A stretch of DNA of 64,000 nt, from the NCBI GenBank assembly GCA_030153605.1, contig JASKLO010000001.1, positions 62,001-126,000 on the forward strand, written 5' to 3'. Source of the DNA: Thermosipho sp. (in: thermotogales). GTDB taxonomy: Bacteria > Thermotogota > Thermotogae > Thermotogales > Fervidobacteriaceae. Positions 45,288-54,019 of the stretch are shown here, piece after piece (within the stretch, counting starts at the first letter, position 1; each line of letters opens with the position of its first letter). The notes under the pieces were generated by a model, which saw only the letters and a list, made by a program, of their open reading frames with translations, did no database searches and had not been told where the DNA came from. A program made the position numbers and the translations under genes.

Positions 45288-47085
45288 CTTTTTCATCTCC
45301 CCTGATTATTGCTTTAAAGGAAATTGGTATACTAGGTGGCCTAAATCTTCCAGACTCAAGTTCAGAAATTGGTATACCTGTTTTCATGGAAATAATTGAT
45401 AAGGTTTGAAGTCTACATACTCTTCCACCACAAGGTCCCATACTAATTCTTAAATATCTTCTTAATTCTTCAAAATCTGTAAAACCTTCATTAATTGCTT
45501 CTTCAATTTGACTTTTGGTTATTTCTTCACATCTACATACAATTTCATCATCTTCAAGCTTAATTTTTGAAAAATGCCTAACTTCATTTTCAAGACCTTT
45601 TGGAATTTTCAAAAATACTATATGAGTTTTCCCTTTATTATTTTTTACAACCTTTTCTACTTCACCTTCTCCTACGATTTCTCCATTTTTGTTTAGTAAT
45701 AAAACTCTTTCTTGAGCTTCCGGAAGTTCAAATTCATATGGTATTCCTACTATTGAATGTTTTTCCTGCTCTTGTATCAGGAAAATTGCAAGTCCAGGAC
45801 ACTTCATTACACACACTCCACAACCTATACATTTGTCATAATTTACGTGTGGAATACCGTTGATATTGCCTCCAACTGAAATTGCACCTGTCGGGCAGGA
45901 AGTCTCACATGGATTACAGGGAATATTCTGAGGACACTCAATTTTTACCCTTAGTTTTCCAGCAGGACCATCATCTTTTTGTTGTTCAGTTCTATAACCA
46001 CCTTCAGGATAATTAATTCCAAATTTCTTAAGCCCTCTTCTAACCTTTAAAGAAAACGGCCCTCTTCTAAACTCTTCAAGTTCAATTTTCATTTTCTCAA
46101 TTTTTTCACTTAAATCTTTACCTGTAACTTTTTGAGCAATATTATACCCAGCAATATAACCTTCAATCATTGCAGTAGACGCTTCTTCAATACTTGCTAT
46201 ATCACCTGCAATATAAACATTGTCAACACTTGTTTTCATGTTTTCGTCTCTATACGGAACATAGCCGCCTAGCTCTGGAATGTATTCTATTTTTGCTCTT
46301 GCTTGCGCTGCAAGTTCTACACTTGGTTGAAGACCAACAGCAAGGCAAATATTATCAACAACAAGTTCTTTTTCCGTCCCTTTTATTGGCCTGAACTTTT
46401 CGTCAACTTCGCTAATAACAGCTCCTCTTACTTTATCTTCACCTATAGCCTCAACTATTGTATGTCTAAGAAGAATTGGAACTCCCATTTTTTTTACTTT
46501 GTTAGCATGAACAAGATATCCTCCAACTTTATCGCTTGCTTCAACTATTGCTTTTACATTTGCCCCAGCCTGTAAAAGTTGATAGGCAACAATAAGGCCT
46601 ATATTCCCAGCACCTACAATTAAAAAATCTTTACCTGGTAGAACTCTGTATTGATTCATAAGAGTTTGAACGGCACCAGCACCATATACACCTGGCAGAT
46701 AATTTTTCTTAAAAGAGATAAATCTTTCAGAGGCTCCCGTTGCAATTAATATAAAATCAGCTTTTATATCATAAGCTTCTTCCTTATCTCTATCATAAAG
46801 AACTATTCCATCTTCATATATTCCACTTACTGTTGTTTTCATTTTAAACTTTACTTTTAAATCAATTGCTCTTTTATATAATTTATCCCCTATTTCAAAA
46901 CCCCTAATTGAAGCAAAAAAACCTTCATGTCCAAAAAATTTATGTGTTTGCTTTGGTAATTGCCCACCAGGTTTTATCCCTTCATCAACTACTAAAACTT
47001 CTACCCCGCTTTCAGCCATTGCAATAGACCCACACAAACCTGCTGGACCTGCGCCAATGACTAAAGCTTGAACTTTTTTTACCAT
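45277..47085 (-). CDS. FAD/NAD-type oxidoreductase with 4Fe-4S and BFD-like domains (alpha-like subunit)
   Basis: This 602-residue subunit has an N-terminal FAD site (VIGAGPAGLCGSIAMAESG) and a second nucleotide site (LIVGAGNIGLIVAYQLL). A ferredoxin-like insert follows with CPQNIPCNPCETSCP and CIGCGVCVMKCP, and a C-terminal BFD-like [2Fe-2S] domain (CRCEEITKSQ ... GPCGGRVCR). It matches the alpha subunits of multi-subunit amine/opine/proline dehydrogenases, enlarged with a two-cluster ferredoxin. It probably passes electrons from the DAO subunit to ferredoxin or NAD. ATG start overlapping the small subunit by 7 bp. Confidence 0.9.
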   Translation of the reverse strand: MVKKVQALVIGAGPAGLCGSIAMAESGVEVLVVDEGIKPGGQLPKQTHKFFGHEGFFASIRGFEIGDKLYKRAIDLKVKFKMKTTVSGIYEDGIVLYDRDKEEAYDIKADFILIATGASERFISFKKNYLPGVYGAGAVQTLMNQYRVLPGKDFLIVGAGNIGLIVAYQLLQAGANVKAIVEASDKVGGYLVHANKVKKMGVPILLRHTIVEAIGEDKVRGAVISEVDEKFRPIKGTEKELVVDNICLAVGLQPSVELAAQARAKIEYIPELGGYVPYRDENMKTSVDNVYIAGDIASIEEASTAMIEGYIAGYNIAQKVTGKDLSEKIEKMKIELEEFRRGPFSLKVRRGLKKFGINYPEGGYRTEQQKDDGPAGKLRVKIECPQNIPCNPCETSCPTGAISVGGNINGIPHVNYDKCIGCGVCVMKCPGLAIFLIQEQEKHSIVGIPYEFELPEAQERVLLLNKNGEIVGEGEVEKVVKNNKGKTHIVFLKIPKGLENEVRHFSKIKLEDDEIVCRCEEITKSQIEEAINEGFTDFEELRRYLRISMGPCGGRVCRLQTLSIISMKTGIPISELESGRFRPPSIPISFKAIIRGDEKDEI

Positions 47086-47393
47086 ACAGGATTCCCCTTC
47101 CCCTTTTGCCTCTCAACCTTCATACCATCCTCAACTAGTGTTATACAAGCCCTAATATTTGGAACACCATTAACTATTACAAGACATGATGAACACTTAC
47201 CAATTGCACAAAAAAAACCTCTTGGTTTTCCACTATCTGTAAAACCAAAAATATCCAATCCATTATCAATCAATGCACTTGCTATAGTATCCCCTTTAAA
47301 TGCTTTTAACTTTTGACCTTCAAATTCAAATTCTATTTCGTTTGTTTCTTCCAAATCGCCCAAAATAGGATGTTTCGCGACCCTTCTTGGCAA
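47079..47393 (-). CDS. [2Fe-2S] ferredoxin-like small subunit (SoxA N-terminal type)
   Basis: This 104-residue protein has the Fer2_4 fold with FKGDTIASALIDNGLDIF and cysteines in GFFCAIGKCSSCLVIVNG plus a later RACITLVEDG. In octopine/opine and sarcosine dehydrogenases this part is the N-terminus of the alpha subunit or a separate small subunit. It starts with TTG after GGGGGA and is the first gene of the three-gene dehydrogenase unit. The promoter upstream is good (TTTTGA-17-TATAAT). Confidence 0.88.
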   Translation of the reverse strand: MPRRVAKHPILGDLEETNEIEFEFEGQKLKAFKGDTIASALIDNGLDIFGFTDSGKPRGFFCAIGKCSSCLVIVNGVPNIRACITLVEDGMKVERQKGKGNPVW

Positions 47394-47426
47394 AAAAATC
47401 CCCCCTTTAGTAAGTCTACAAGTTTA

Positions 47427-47455
47427 ATTATACATTTTTAAATTTCTATTCAAAA
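47427..47455 (-). promoter_or_regulatory. Promoter of the dehydrogenase operon
   Basis: On the minus strand TTTTGA (47455-47450) is followed after 17 bp by TATAAT (47432-47427), 34 bp before the TTG start of the small subunit. Confidence 0.65.
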
Positions 47456-47522
47456 ATAATATAAAAGTCAATAAAAATTCAAATCTTAGCATTAAAGACT
47501 TTAAATTTTATTTAATCAGTAA

Positions 47523-47550
47523 TTTTGAATACCAAAAATTCTGTTATAAT
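47523..47550 (+). promoter_or_regulatory. tex promoter
   Basis: TATAAT (47545-47550) is preceded at 16 bp by TTTTGA (47523-47528). The SD AAGGAGGG and TTG start of tex follow. The region between this and the divergent promoter is AT-rich and holds nothing else I can name. Confidence 0.65.
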
Positions 47551-47573
47551 TTGCATAAAAAGGAGGGATCTAA

Positions 47574-49685
47574 TTGAATATTATCAATTTAATTTCAGAG
47601 GAATTAAACTTAAAGCCATGGCAAGTTGAAAATACTATAAATCTTTTAAATGATAATACGGTTCCTTTCATAAGTAGATATAGAAAAGAAGCAACCGGAG
47701 CACTAAATGAAGAGCAAATCAGAACAATTAAAGAAAAATATGAATATTACCAAAATCTAGAAAAATACAAAAACACTGTTTTAAAATCAATAAAAGACCA
47801 GGGAAAGCTTACTGAAGAACTTGAAAATAAAATAAAAAGTTGCAAAAAATTAAATGAACTTGAAAATATTTACCTTCCATTTAAAAAGAGGAAAAAAACA
47901 AAAGCAGATATAGCTATAGAAAATGGACTTGAACCATTAGCAAAATTGCTATATGAGCAAAAGATCAATTTTGAAATAGTTGCAAAAGATTATTTGTCCG
48001 ATAAATTTGACTCTATTGAAAAAGTTAAGGAAGGAGTTTCATATATTATAGGACAATGGTTTGCACACGATTCAAAAGTTAGATCGAAACTTTTAGAATT
48101 CCTTTTAAATCATGGTTTCATTCATACTTCAAAGAAAAAAGAATATGAAAATGTAAAAACTAAATTTGAAATGTTCAACGGCTTTTCGCAAAAATTAAAC
48201 AAAATTCCCGAATATAGAATTCTTTCAATTAACAGGGGCGAAAAAGAAGGAATATTAAAAGTTAATATCTCATTAGAAGATAGCTTTAAGCAAAAACTTT
48301 TTAATAAATATCTCACAAAATGGGATGAAAATAACCAAATTATTCTCCCAGGTCTTGAATATGGTTGGAGTAATATGCTATATCCTTCAATAGAAAATCA
48401 AGTAAGAAATTTATTAAATGAAAAGGCAGAAAATAGAGCAATAGAAATTTTCGCAAGTAATTTAAAACAAATTCTACTTACTCCACCTATAAAGGGGAAA
48501 AGGATTTTAGCAATTGATCCGGGGTATAGAACTGGTTGTAAAATTGTAGCACTCGATGAATATGGAAAATTTTTAGAACACAATACAATTTATCCAGTAC
48601 CCCCAAAAAACGATTATGAAACTTCTGAAGAAATTGTTTTAGACTTTATAAAAAAATACAATTTAAATTTAATTGCAATAGGTAATGGAACTGCATCAAG
48701 GGAAACACAAAAGTTTGTTGCCTGGCTTTTAAAAAAGCACAATTTAAAGATAAAATATCTGTTTGTTAATGAAGCTGGAGCCTCAGTTTATTCAGCTTCA
48801 AAACTTGCTAAAGAAGAATTCCCTGATCTAGATGTGACAATAAGAGGGGCAATAAGCATAGGTAGAAGGGTACAAGATCCTTTGGCAGAATTTGTAAAAA
48901 TTGATCCAAAATCTCTTGGAGTCGGCCAATATCAACATGATGTAAATCAAAAAAAATTAAAAGAAAAATTAGATAATGTAGTAGAAGATGTGGTAAATTT
49001 AGTCGGTGTTAATTTGAATACTGCTTCAGCTAAACTTTTAGAATATGTTTCAGGTATTACACCAAAACTATCTAAAAAAATAGTTGAATATAGAGAAAAA
49101 AATGGGAAATTTAAAGAAAGAAAGGAATTATTAAAAATCAATGGATTTGGAGAAAAAACTTTCGAGCAATCTGCTGGGTTTTTAAGAATTTTTGATGGTA
49201 TAAATCCTCTTGAAATGACAGGTATTCACCCTGAAAATTACGAAACTGCTGAAAAGCTTCTTAAACTATATGGATTGAAAATTGAAGATATTAAGAAAAA
49301 CAAAGTAAAAGAAAATTTTGAAAAGATTTTAAACGATAAAGAAAAACTGACAGAACTCTCAGAATCATTAAATGTTGGAATTTATACTTTAAAAGACATT
49401 ATCTTTGATCTTTTAAAACCTGGAAGAGATCCTAGAGATGAACTTCCTCAACCAATTTTGTTTGACGATATTTTAACATTTGAAGATTTGAAAATTGGTA
49501 TGAAACTTCAAGGAACTATCACCAACATTACAGACTTTGGAGCATTTGTAGATCTTGGAATAAAAGAAAGTGGGTTAATCCATAAAAGTAAAATCAAAAG
49601 TAAGTTAAAAATAAATCAAATTGTAAACGTTAGAATCATAAATCTTGACTATGAACTAAAACACATTCAATTAGAACTTGTTTAA
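47574..49685 (+). CDS. tex: Tex-family transcription accessory protein
   Basis: This 703-residue nucleic-acid-binding protein has the Tex order: helical N-terminus with SRYRKEATGALNE, a YqgF-like RNase H fold (ILAIDPGYRTGCKIVALD), helix-hairpin-helix segments (NGFGEKTFEQSAGFLRI) and a C-terminal S1 domain (GTITNITDFGAFVDLGIKESGLIH). Tex acts in transcription or RNA handling and helps resist some toxins. It starts with TTG behind AAGGAGGG. Its stop is one base from the convergent priA stop, with no terminator between. Confidence 0.95.
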   Translation: MNIINLISEELNLKPWQVENTINLLNDNTVPFISRYRKEATGALNEEQIRTIKEKYEYYQNLEKYKNTVLKSIKDQGKLTEELENKIKSCKKLNELENIYLPFKKRKKTKADIAIENGLEPLAKLLYEQKINFEIVAKDYLSDKFDSIEKVKEGVSYIIGQWFAHDSKVRSKLLEFLLNHGFIHTSKKKEYENVKTKFEMFNGFSQKLNKIPEYRILSINRGEKEGILKVNISLEDSFKQKLFNKYLTKWDENNQIILPGLEYGWSNMLYPSIENQVRNLLNEKAENRAIEIFASNLKQILLTPPIKGKRILAIDPGYRTGCKIVALDEYGKFLEHNTIYPVPPKNDYETSEEIVLDFIKKYNLNLIAIGNGTASRETQKFVAWLLKKHNLKIKYLFVNEAGASVYSASKLAKEEFPDLDVTIRGAISIGRRVQDPLAEFVKIDPKSLGVGQYQHDVNQKKLKEKLDNVVEDVVNLVGVNLNTASAKLLEYVSGITPKLSKKIVEYREKNGKFKERKELLKINGFGEKTFEQSAGFLRIFDGINPLEMTGIHPENYETAEKLLKLYGLKIEDIKKNKVKENFEKILNDKEKLTELSESLNVGIYTLKDIIFDLLKPGRDPRDELPQPILFDDILTFEDLKIGMKLQGTITNITDFGAFVDLGIKESGLIHKSKIKSKLKINQIVNVRIINLDYELKHIQLELV

Positions 49686-49686
49686 A

Positions 49687-51939
49687 CTATATTGAATATG
49701 TAAGAAGAGAAGGTGGATTTACTCGAATTTGATATTTTGTAGGATATTTTTTTAAAACATTATTCAGTATTTTATTTACCTCTTTTACATCATTAGTTTT
49801 TACTAAAAAATGGTAAAGAAAGTTATTTCGCATCTTTGGAATTAAATATTCTGTAGGACCAATTATTTCTTCATTAATAACTTTTTTTAATTCTTCGACC
49901 AATTTATCTGTTGTAATATATCCTAACTCCTTATCAGCAGAATATGTTATCACCTGTACTATATCAGAATATGGTGGATATTTTAAAACTTTTCTTTTTT
50001 CAAGTTCTAGTTCGTAAAAACTTTTAACATCCTGTTTCACAGCATATTTTAACACTTCACTTTCTGGATTAAATGTTTGTATCAAAGCCTTTCCTTTAGT
50101 TCTTCTTCCCGAACGTCCTACAACCTGGACAAGTAATTGAAAAGCTTTAATTTCAGAATTATAATCTGGAAGCTTGTAAATTGCATCAATATCTGTTACA
50201 ACAATCAAAGAAATTGTAGGAACATCAAGCCCTTTTGTAATCATTTTTGTGCCAACTAAAATATCAAGTTTCCCGTTTAATAAATCTTTAATTACTTCAT
50301 TGAATAAATTTGGCTTTCTAATGATTTCAGTATCTGCCCTTGCAATTTTCCTTCCCTGGAAAAACTGAATAAGTTCTTTCTCCATTCTTTCAGTTCCAGC
50401 ACCTTTTTCTAGAAGCATTACAGAACCGCAAGATGGACATACATTAATAACGCTTTGTGAATGCCCACAAATATGACATTTTAACTTCCCTTCATCTTTG
50501 TGATAAGTTAAAGCCACATCACAACTTGGGCATTTTACAAAATATCCACATCGTTGGCACATCAAAAGAGAAAAACCTTTTCTCCTAACAAAAGTAATAA
50601 CACTATTACCCTTCTCTAACTCTTCTTTTATTTCATCGAACATCTTTTTAGATACATGAGGGGTTATCTTTTCTTCATTGTTTAGATCAATAATTTCAAC
50701 ATCTGGTAAAACTGTTCCAAACCTTTCGGTAAGCATATGAAAATGAAACTCTCCATTTTTTGCTTTAAAGTAGTGTTCAAGCCTAGGGGTAGCACTTCCA
50801 AAAATAACAGTTTTTGGATATTTTTCTAAAATACTTATTGCATCATATATTGGATCTGTATCCTGATAGTAGCTATCGTCATGCTCTTCATCAACAATTA
50901 CTAAGTTTAGATCTTTTAAAGGAACAAAAATTGCGCTTCTTGTCCCAATTAATACATCAATTTCTCCAGTTACACTTTTTAACCAAATATCTGCTTTTTT
51001 TGACTTAGTTAAATAACTGTGATATATACCTATATTTAGATCCGGAAACCTTGATTTTATTCTTGAAAATGTCTGTTCAATGAGAGATGTTTCAGGCACA
51101 AGGTACAAGGTTCTACCAAACTTTAAATAATGTTCCATTACAGAGAGATAAATTTCTGTTTTTCCACTACCAGTTACTCCCATTAAAAGGTGTTTTCCTT
51201 GTTTATTAATTATATCTCTTACAATTTCCTTTTGCCTTTGTGTAAGTTCAATCTTTCTTTCTTCAAAGTCAAGTGGAGTTTCAGAGAGTAATATTATTTT
51301 TTTTCTTTCAAGTTGTAATAAAACATCTTTGTTAATACCAAAAATTTCTCTCAACTCACTATACGTACAACTTCCTCTTGAAAGTAAGTAATTTAGAACA
51401 TTTTGTTGCCTTTTAGTTAATCTTTTCTCAGAGATTTCTAAAACATCTGCATCCAAATATACATAAAGTTCTCTTTGAGGTCTCGGTTTTTTTACTTTTA
51501 AATCTTTTTCTATTTTTACAATTCCATTTTTTACAAGCTCATTTAGCTTTGCTTCACCATATTTTTCAATAAATTCTTTTTTAGATAACTCTTCAACAGG
51601 ATATAAAGGACTCAGAGCTTTTACTTTATCTTCAAAATAATCCTCTATTCCTTTGGGGAAGGAAAGATCAAGAAGCTTACCGAGTGGTGAATTGAAAAAG
51701 GAAGAAATTTCTCTAATTATTTTGACATACCAATCTTGAAGAAAACTTCTTCCATCTATTCTATTTAAAATTTCTTTAAAATTGCCTGTTTCATTTTTTA
51801 TGTCTATTACATACGCAACTGTTTTCTTTCCGTTATAATTAACATAAACTCTTTCACCAATTTGTAGGTCAGAATTATATGAATATAAAAATGTTTTATT
51901 TAGCGAAGTTCCAGACAATACTACCTCATACAACATCAT
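49687..51939 (-). CDS. priA: Primosomal protein N' (replication restart helicase PriA)
   Basis: This superfamily 2 helicase of about 750 residues restarts stalled forks. It has Walker A GVTGSGKTEIYL, the DEEH box IVDEEHDDSYYQ, and helicase motif VVGRSGRRTKGKALIQT. Zinc-binding Cys pairs are in CQRCGYFVKCPSCDVAL and CHICGHSQSVINVCPSCGS. The ATG at 51939, five bases from GAGGTGAA, is the likely start. The possible promoter shares a palindrome with the divergent fmdB-like gene. Confidence 0.96.
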   Translation of the reverse strand: MMLYEVVLSGTSLNKTFLYSYNSDLQIGERVYVNYNGKKTVAYVIDIKNETGNFKEILNRIDGRSFLQDWYVKIIREISSFFNSPLGKLLDLSFPKGIEDYFEDKVKALSPLYPVEELSKKEFIEKYGEAKLNELVKNGIVKIEKDLKVKKPRPQRELYVYLDADVLEISEKRLTKRQQNVLNYLLSRGSCTYSELREIFGINKDVLLQLERKKIILLSETPLDFEERKIELTQRQKEIVRDIINKQGKHLLMGVTGSGKTEIYLSVMEHYLKFGRTLYLVPETSLIEQTFSRIKSRFPDLNIGIYHSYLTKSKKADIWLKSVTGEIDVLIGTRSAIFVPLKDLNLVIVDEEHDDSYYQDTDPIYDAISILEKYPKTVIFGSATPRLEHYFKAKNGEFHFHMLTERFGTVLPDVEIIDLNNEEKITPHVSKKMFDEIKEELEKGNSVITFVRRKGFSLLMCQRCGYFVKCPSCDVALTYHKDEGKLKCHICGHSQSVINVCPSCGSVMLLEKGAGTERMEKELIQFFQGRKIARADTEIIRKPNLFNEVIKDLLNGKLDILVGTKMITKGLDVPTISLIVVTDIDAIYKLPDYNSEIKAFQLLVQVVGRSGRRTKGKALIQTFNPESEVLKYAVKQDVKSFYELELEKRKVLKYPPYSDIVQVITYSADKELGYITTDKLVEELKKVINEEIIGPTEYLIPKMRNNFLYHFLVKTNDVKEVNKILNNVLKKYPTKYQIRVNPPSLLTYSI

Positions 51940-51981
51940 TTTCACCTCAAATAAATTTTACCATATTAATTTATTGTTTAC

Positions 51982-51998
51982 TTGACTTAAATAGTCAA
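51982..51998. promoter_or_regulatory. Palindrome between priA and the fmdB-like gene, possible operator
   Basis: TTGACT-5 bp-AGTCAA forms a perfect 6-bp inverted repeat. Each arm equals a -35-like hexamer (TTGACT) for one direction. On the (+) strand AATAAT/TATAAT follows at 14-17 bp; on the (-) strand an AATAAA lies at 17 bp. A dimeric regulator bound here could affect both genes. Confidence 0.45.
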
Positions 51999-52010
51999 AT
52001 ATATAATAAT
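51982..52010 (+). promoter_or_regulatory. Promoter of the fmdB-like gene
   Basis: TTGACT (51982-51987) with AATAAT at 17 bp (52005-52010), or TATAAT at 14 bp (52002-52007), precedes the GGAGGTGA SD of the small zinc-ribbon gene. Confidence 0.6.
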
Positions 52011-52054
52011 ATAAATTAGAAAAAAATTATCAATCAAATATTGGAGGTGATAAA

Positions 52055-52270
52055 ATGCCAATGTACAGATATGTCTGCAAAAACTGTGGAACCGAAAAAG
52101 TAGAACTTCATGGAATTAATGACAACCCAGAAATTATATGCGATATTTGTGGAAATGAAATGGAAAAAACAATTGGAAGGGTAGGAATCGTTTTTAAAGG
52201 AAGTGGTTTTTACATTACCGATAGTAAAAAATCTTCAAATACAAAATCTGAAACTTCTTCAAATAAATAA
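52055..52270 (+). CDS. FmdB-type zinc-ribbon protein
   Basis: This 71-residue protein has two Cys pairs (CKNCG and CDICG) that form a zinc ribbon, preceded by MPMYRYV, the FmdB/CxxC_CxxC_SSSS family start. GVIFKGSGFYITD-type sequence (IVFKGSGFYITD) and a Ser/Lys-rich tail are also typical. Named after a regulator of formamidase, its molecular role is unknown in most bacteria. It has its own promoter and terminator and stands alone. Confidence 0.9.
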   Translation: MPMYRYVCKNCGTEKVELHGINDNPEIICDICGNEMEKTIGRVGIVFKGSGFYITDSKKSSNTKSETSSNK

Positions 52271-52276
52271 ATTAAA

Positions 52277-52296
52277 AGCCCCCATTTCTGGGGGCT
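52277..52296. terminator. Bidirectional terminator between fmdB-like gene and cspA
   Basis: An 8-bp perfect stem (AGCCCCCA / TGGGGGCT) has a 4-base loop. T/A-rich flanks lie on both sides, and the stops of both convergent genes are within 20 bp. Confidence 0.9.
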
Positions 52297-52313
52297 TATT
52301 ATTGGTCTACGGA

Positions 52314-52511
52314 TTAAAGAGGTTTTACATTTGCAGCTTGAGGACCTTTTTGGCCATCTTGAACTTCAAATTCGACTTCTTGACCTTCCTTTAATGTTTT
52401 GAATCCATCTGTCTGGATTGCACTCCAGTGAACAAAAATGTCTTCTCCGTCTTCCTTAGTGATGAATCCGTAACCTTTCTTTGCATCAAACCATTTAACT
52501 GTACCTTTCAT
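52314..52511 (-). CDS. cspA: Cold-shock protein, CspA family
   Basis: This 65-residue single-domain OB-fold protein binds single-stranded RNA/DNA. RNP1 is [12 protein letters not shown] and RNP2 is DIFVHWSAI. In thermophiles such proteins act as RNA chaperones. It has a strong own promoter and a leader of about 50 bases with two hairpins before the GAGGAGG SD. The long poly-T/A tract between SD and ATG is unusual. Confidence 0.97.
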   Translation of the reverse strand: MKGTVKWFDAKKGYGFITKEDGEDIFVHWSAIQTDGFKTLKEGQEVEFEVQDGQKGPQAANVKPL

Positions 52512-52528
52512 AAAAAAAACGCCTCCTC

Positions 52529-52560
52529 GTAAATCATTTTACTTTCCCCGCCATCCGGGG
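52529..52560 (-). promoter_or_regulatory. cspA leader with two hairpins
   Basis: Reading the minus strand, CCCCG-GATGG-CGGGG (52560-52546) forms a 5-bp GC hairpin at what is predicted to be the 5' end of the mRNA. A second small hairpin GTAAA-ATGA-TTTAC (52542-52529) abuts the SD. This could set stability or temperature response of the message. Confidence 0.5.
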
Positions 52561-52568
52561 TTAATCTA

Positions 52569-52596
52569 AGTATACACCTTTTAAATTTTTTGTCAA
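52569..52596 (-). promoter_or_regulatory. cspA promoter
   Basis: A perfect TTGACA (52596-52591) is followed after 16 bp by TATACT (52574-52569) on the minus strand. The predicted mRNA start is near 52562, just before the leader hairpin. The -35 overlaps the 3' end of rsmI. Confidence 0.82.
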
Positions 52597-53300
52597 TCAT
52601 TTTTTTTAATTTTTTCATCTCTAATTTTTGATGTATTTAATATTACTGTGATCTCACCTTTGACGCCATTTTCAAAATACTCAATAGCCTCACTAACAAA
52701 ACCTTTAAAAAACTCCTGAAATTTTTTAGTTAATTCCCTAGCCACAAAAATCTCAATATCTCCAACGATATTCAAAATGTCCTTTAAAGTTTTTATAAGC
52801 CTTTCAGGACTTTCGAAAAATATAAAAATATCTGTTAATTCAATACCTTCTTTAATTTTCCTTAATAACCTTCGCCTTTTTTTGTCTCTCGGCATAAAGC
52901 CTAAGAATAAAAATCTATTCCCATAATACCCACTTGCTGCAAGTGCTGTTAAAACTGCACTTGGACCTGGTATTATATCAACCTCAATATCATTCTCATG
53001 ACACATATTAACAAGATCTGTTCCTGGATCAGAAATAACGGGCATACCTGCATCACTAACATAAGCAATTTTTTCTCCATTTTTCAATCTTTCTAATATC
53101 TTTTCTTTTTTCTTCATTGAACTGTGCTCATTAAATGAATCTATAGGTTTCGATATTGAATAGTAATTCAATAATTTCAAAGTTCTTCTAGTATCTTCTG
53201 AAAGAATTAAATCAACTTCTTTTAATACTTTTAAAGCTCTAAGAGAAATATCTTCTATATTACCAATAGGAGTACCAATTAAAATCAATTTTCCTTGCAA
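52593..53300 (-). CDS. rsmI: 16S rRNA 2'-O-ribose C1402 methyltransferase RsmI
   Basis: This 235-residue tetrapyrrole-methylase-fold enzyme methylates the ribose of C1402. LIGTPIGNIEDISLRAL, SEDTRRTLKLLNYY, VSDAGMPVISDPG and the later FLGFMPR are family hallmarks. It is shorter than E. coli RsmI (~286), lacking the extra C-terminal domain, as in many thermophiles. It starts with TTG after GGGAG and overlaps the previous gene by 16 bp. Confidence 0.96.
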   Translation of the reverse strand: MQGKLILIGTPIGNIEDISLRALKVLKEVDLILSEDTRRTLKLLNYYSISKPIDSFNEHSSMKKKEKILERLKNGEKIAYVSDAGMPVISDPGTDLVNMCHENDIEVDIIPGPSAVLTALAASGYYGNRFLFLGFMPRDKKRRRLLRKIKEGIELTDIFIFFESPERLIKTLKDILNIVGDIEIFVARELTKKFQEFFKGFVSEAIEYFENGVKGEITVILNTSKIRDEKIKKND

Positions 53301-54004
53301 ATGAATCTCTCCCTTGCGGTTTTAGCCTTTTCTATTATTTCATCAATTTTTTCAAGTTTTTCAATATTAAAATAATTATTAAACGTTTCTAAAAGAGTAT
53401 TCTTTAGCTTTTGTAAATCTACCTTCATATGTTGATCAAGTCCATACTGTATAACATCTGTTTTAATATCTTTAAAACAATATTTTATTTCATTATTTGT
53501 CTCTAGTATTATTGAACCATGTTGAAGAATAAAATCTTTTGTTCGCATTTGCGCGCTTCCCACTACCTTATAATTATTTAATGTTATTTCATACCATGAA
53601 GGAGCATCAAAACATGCAGAAGTATTGCCTTTTTTACCTCTTTCAGTTAATTCCACTGGAAAACCTAACCTTTTTAGCCCTTCAACTATTATTTGAGAGA
53701 TTACTTTATAAAACTCTAAAACTGAAAGATTAAAAAATTCGTGAGTGCTGGGAATAACTATGCTGTAAGTTAGTTCGTTAAAATGAAGAACAGCCCTACC
53801 ACCTGTAGGTCTTCTAACACAGTCATAACCTATTTCTTTCAAAAATCTGAAGTTTATGTTTTTAGGTCTTTGATTGACTCCTAGCGATAAGGTGGGAACT
53901 TTCCACGTATAAAAACGAAGGAAGGGCTCTCCAAAACTGCCCAAAATATAATCAATTGCCATATTTAAATCTCCAGGATAATTCCAGGTTTCAAAATATT
54001 TCAT
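53285..54004 (-). CDS. Lipoate-protein ligase / octanoyltransferase family protein
   Basis: This 239-residue BPL/LplA/LipB-fold protein has RRPTGGRAVLHFNELTYSIV (lipoyl-binding loop), SACFDAPSWYEI, and the Lys in NNYKVVGSAQMR with QHGSI. These suit LplA- or LipM-like acyl transfer to lipoyl domains. Whether it activates lipoate with ATP or moves octanoyl groups cannot be decided here. No lipA or target E2/GcvH gene is adjacent. ATG start. Confidence 0.88.
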   Translation of the reverse strand: MKYFETWNYPGDLNMAIDYILGSFGEPFLRFYTWKVPTLSLGVNQRPKNINFRFLKEIGYDCVRRPTGGRAVLHFNELTYSIVIPSTHEFFNLSVLEFYKVISQIIVEGLKRLGFPVELTERGKKGNTSACFDAPSWYEITLNNYKVVGSAQMRTKDFILQHGSIILETNNEIKYCFKDIKTDVIQYGLDQHMKVDLQKLKNTLLETFNNYFNIEKLEKIDEIIEKAKTARERFICKEN

Positions 54005-54019
54005 ATTTGTCCTCTCTAA

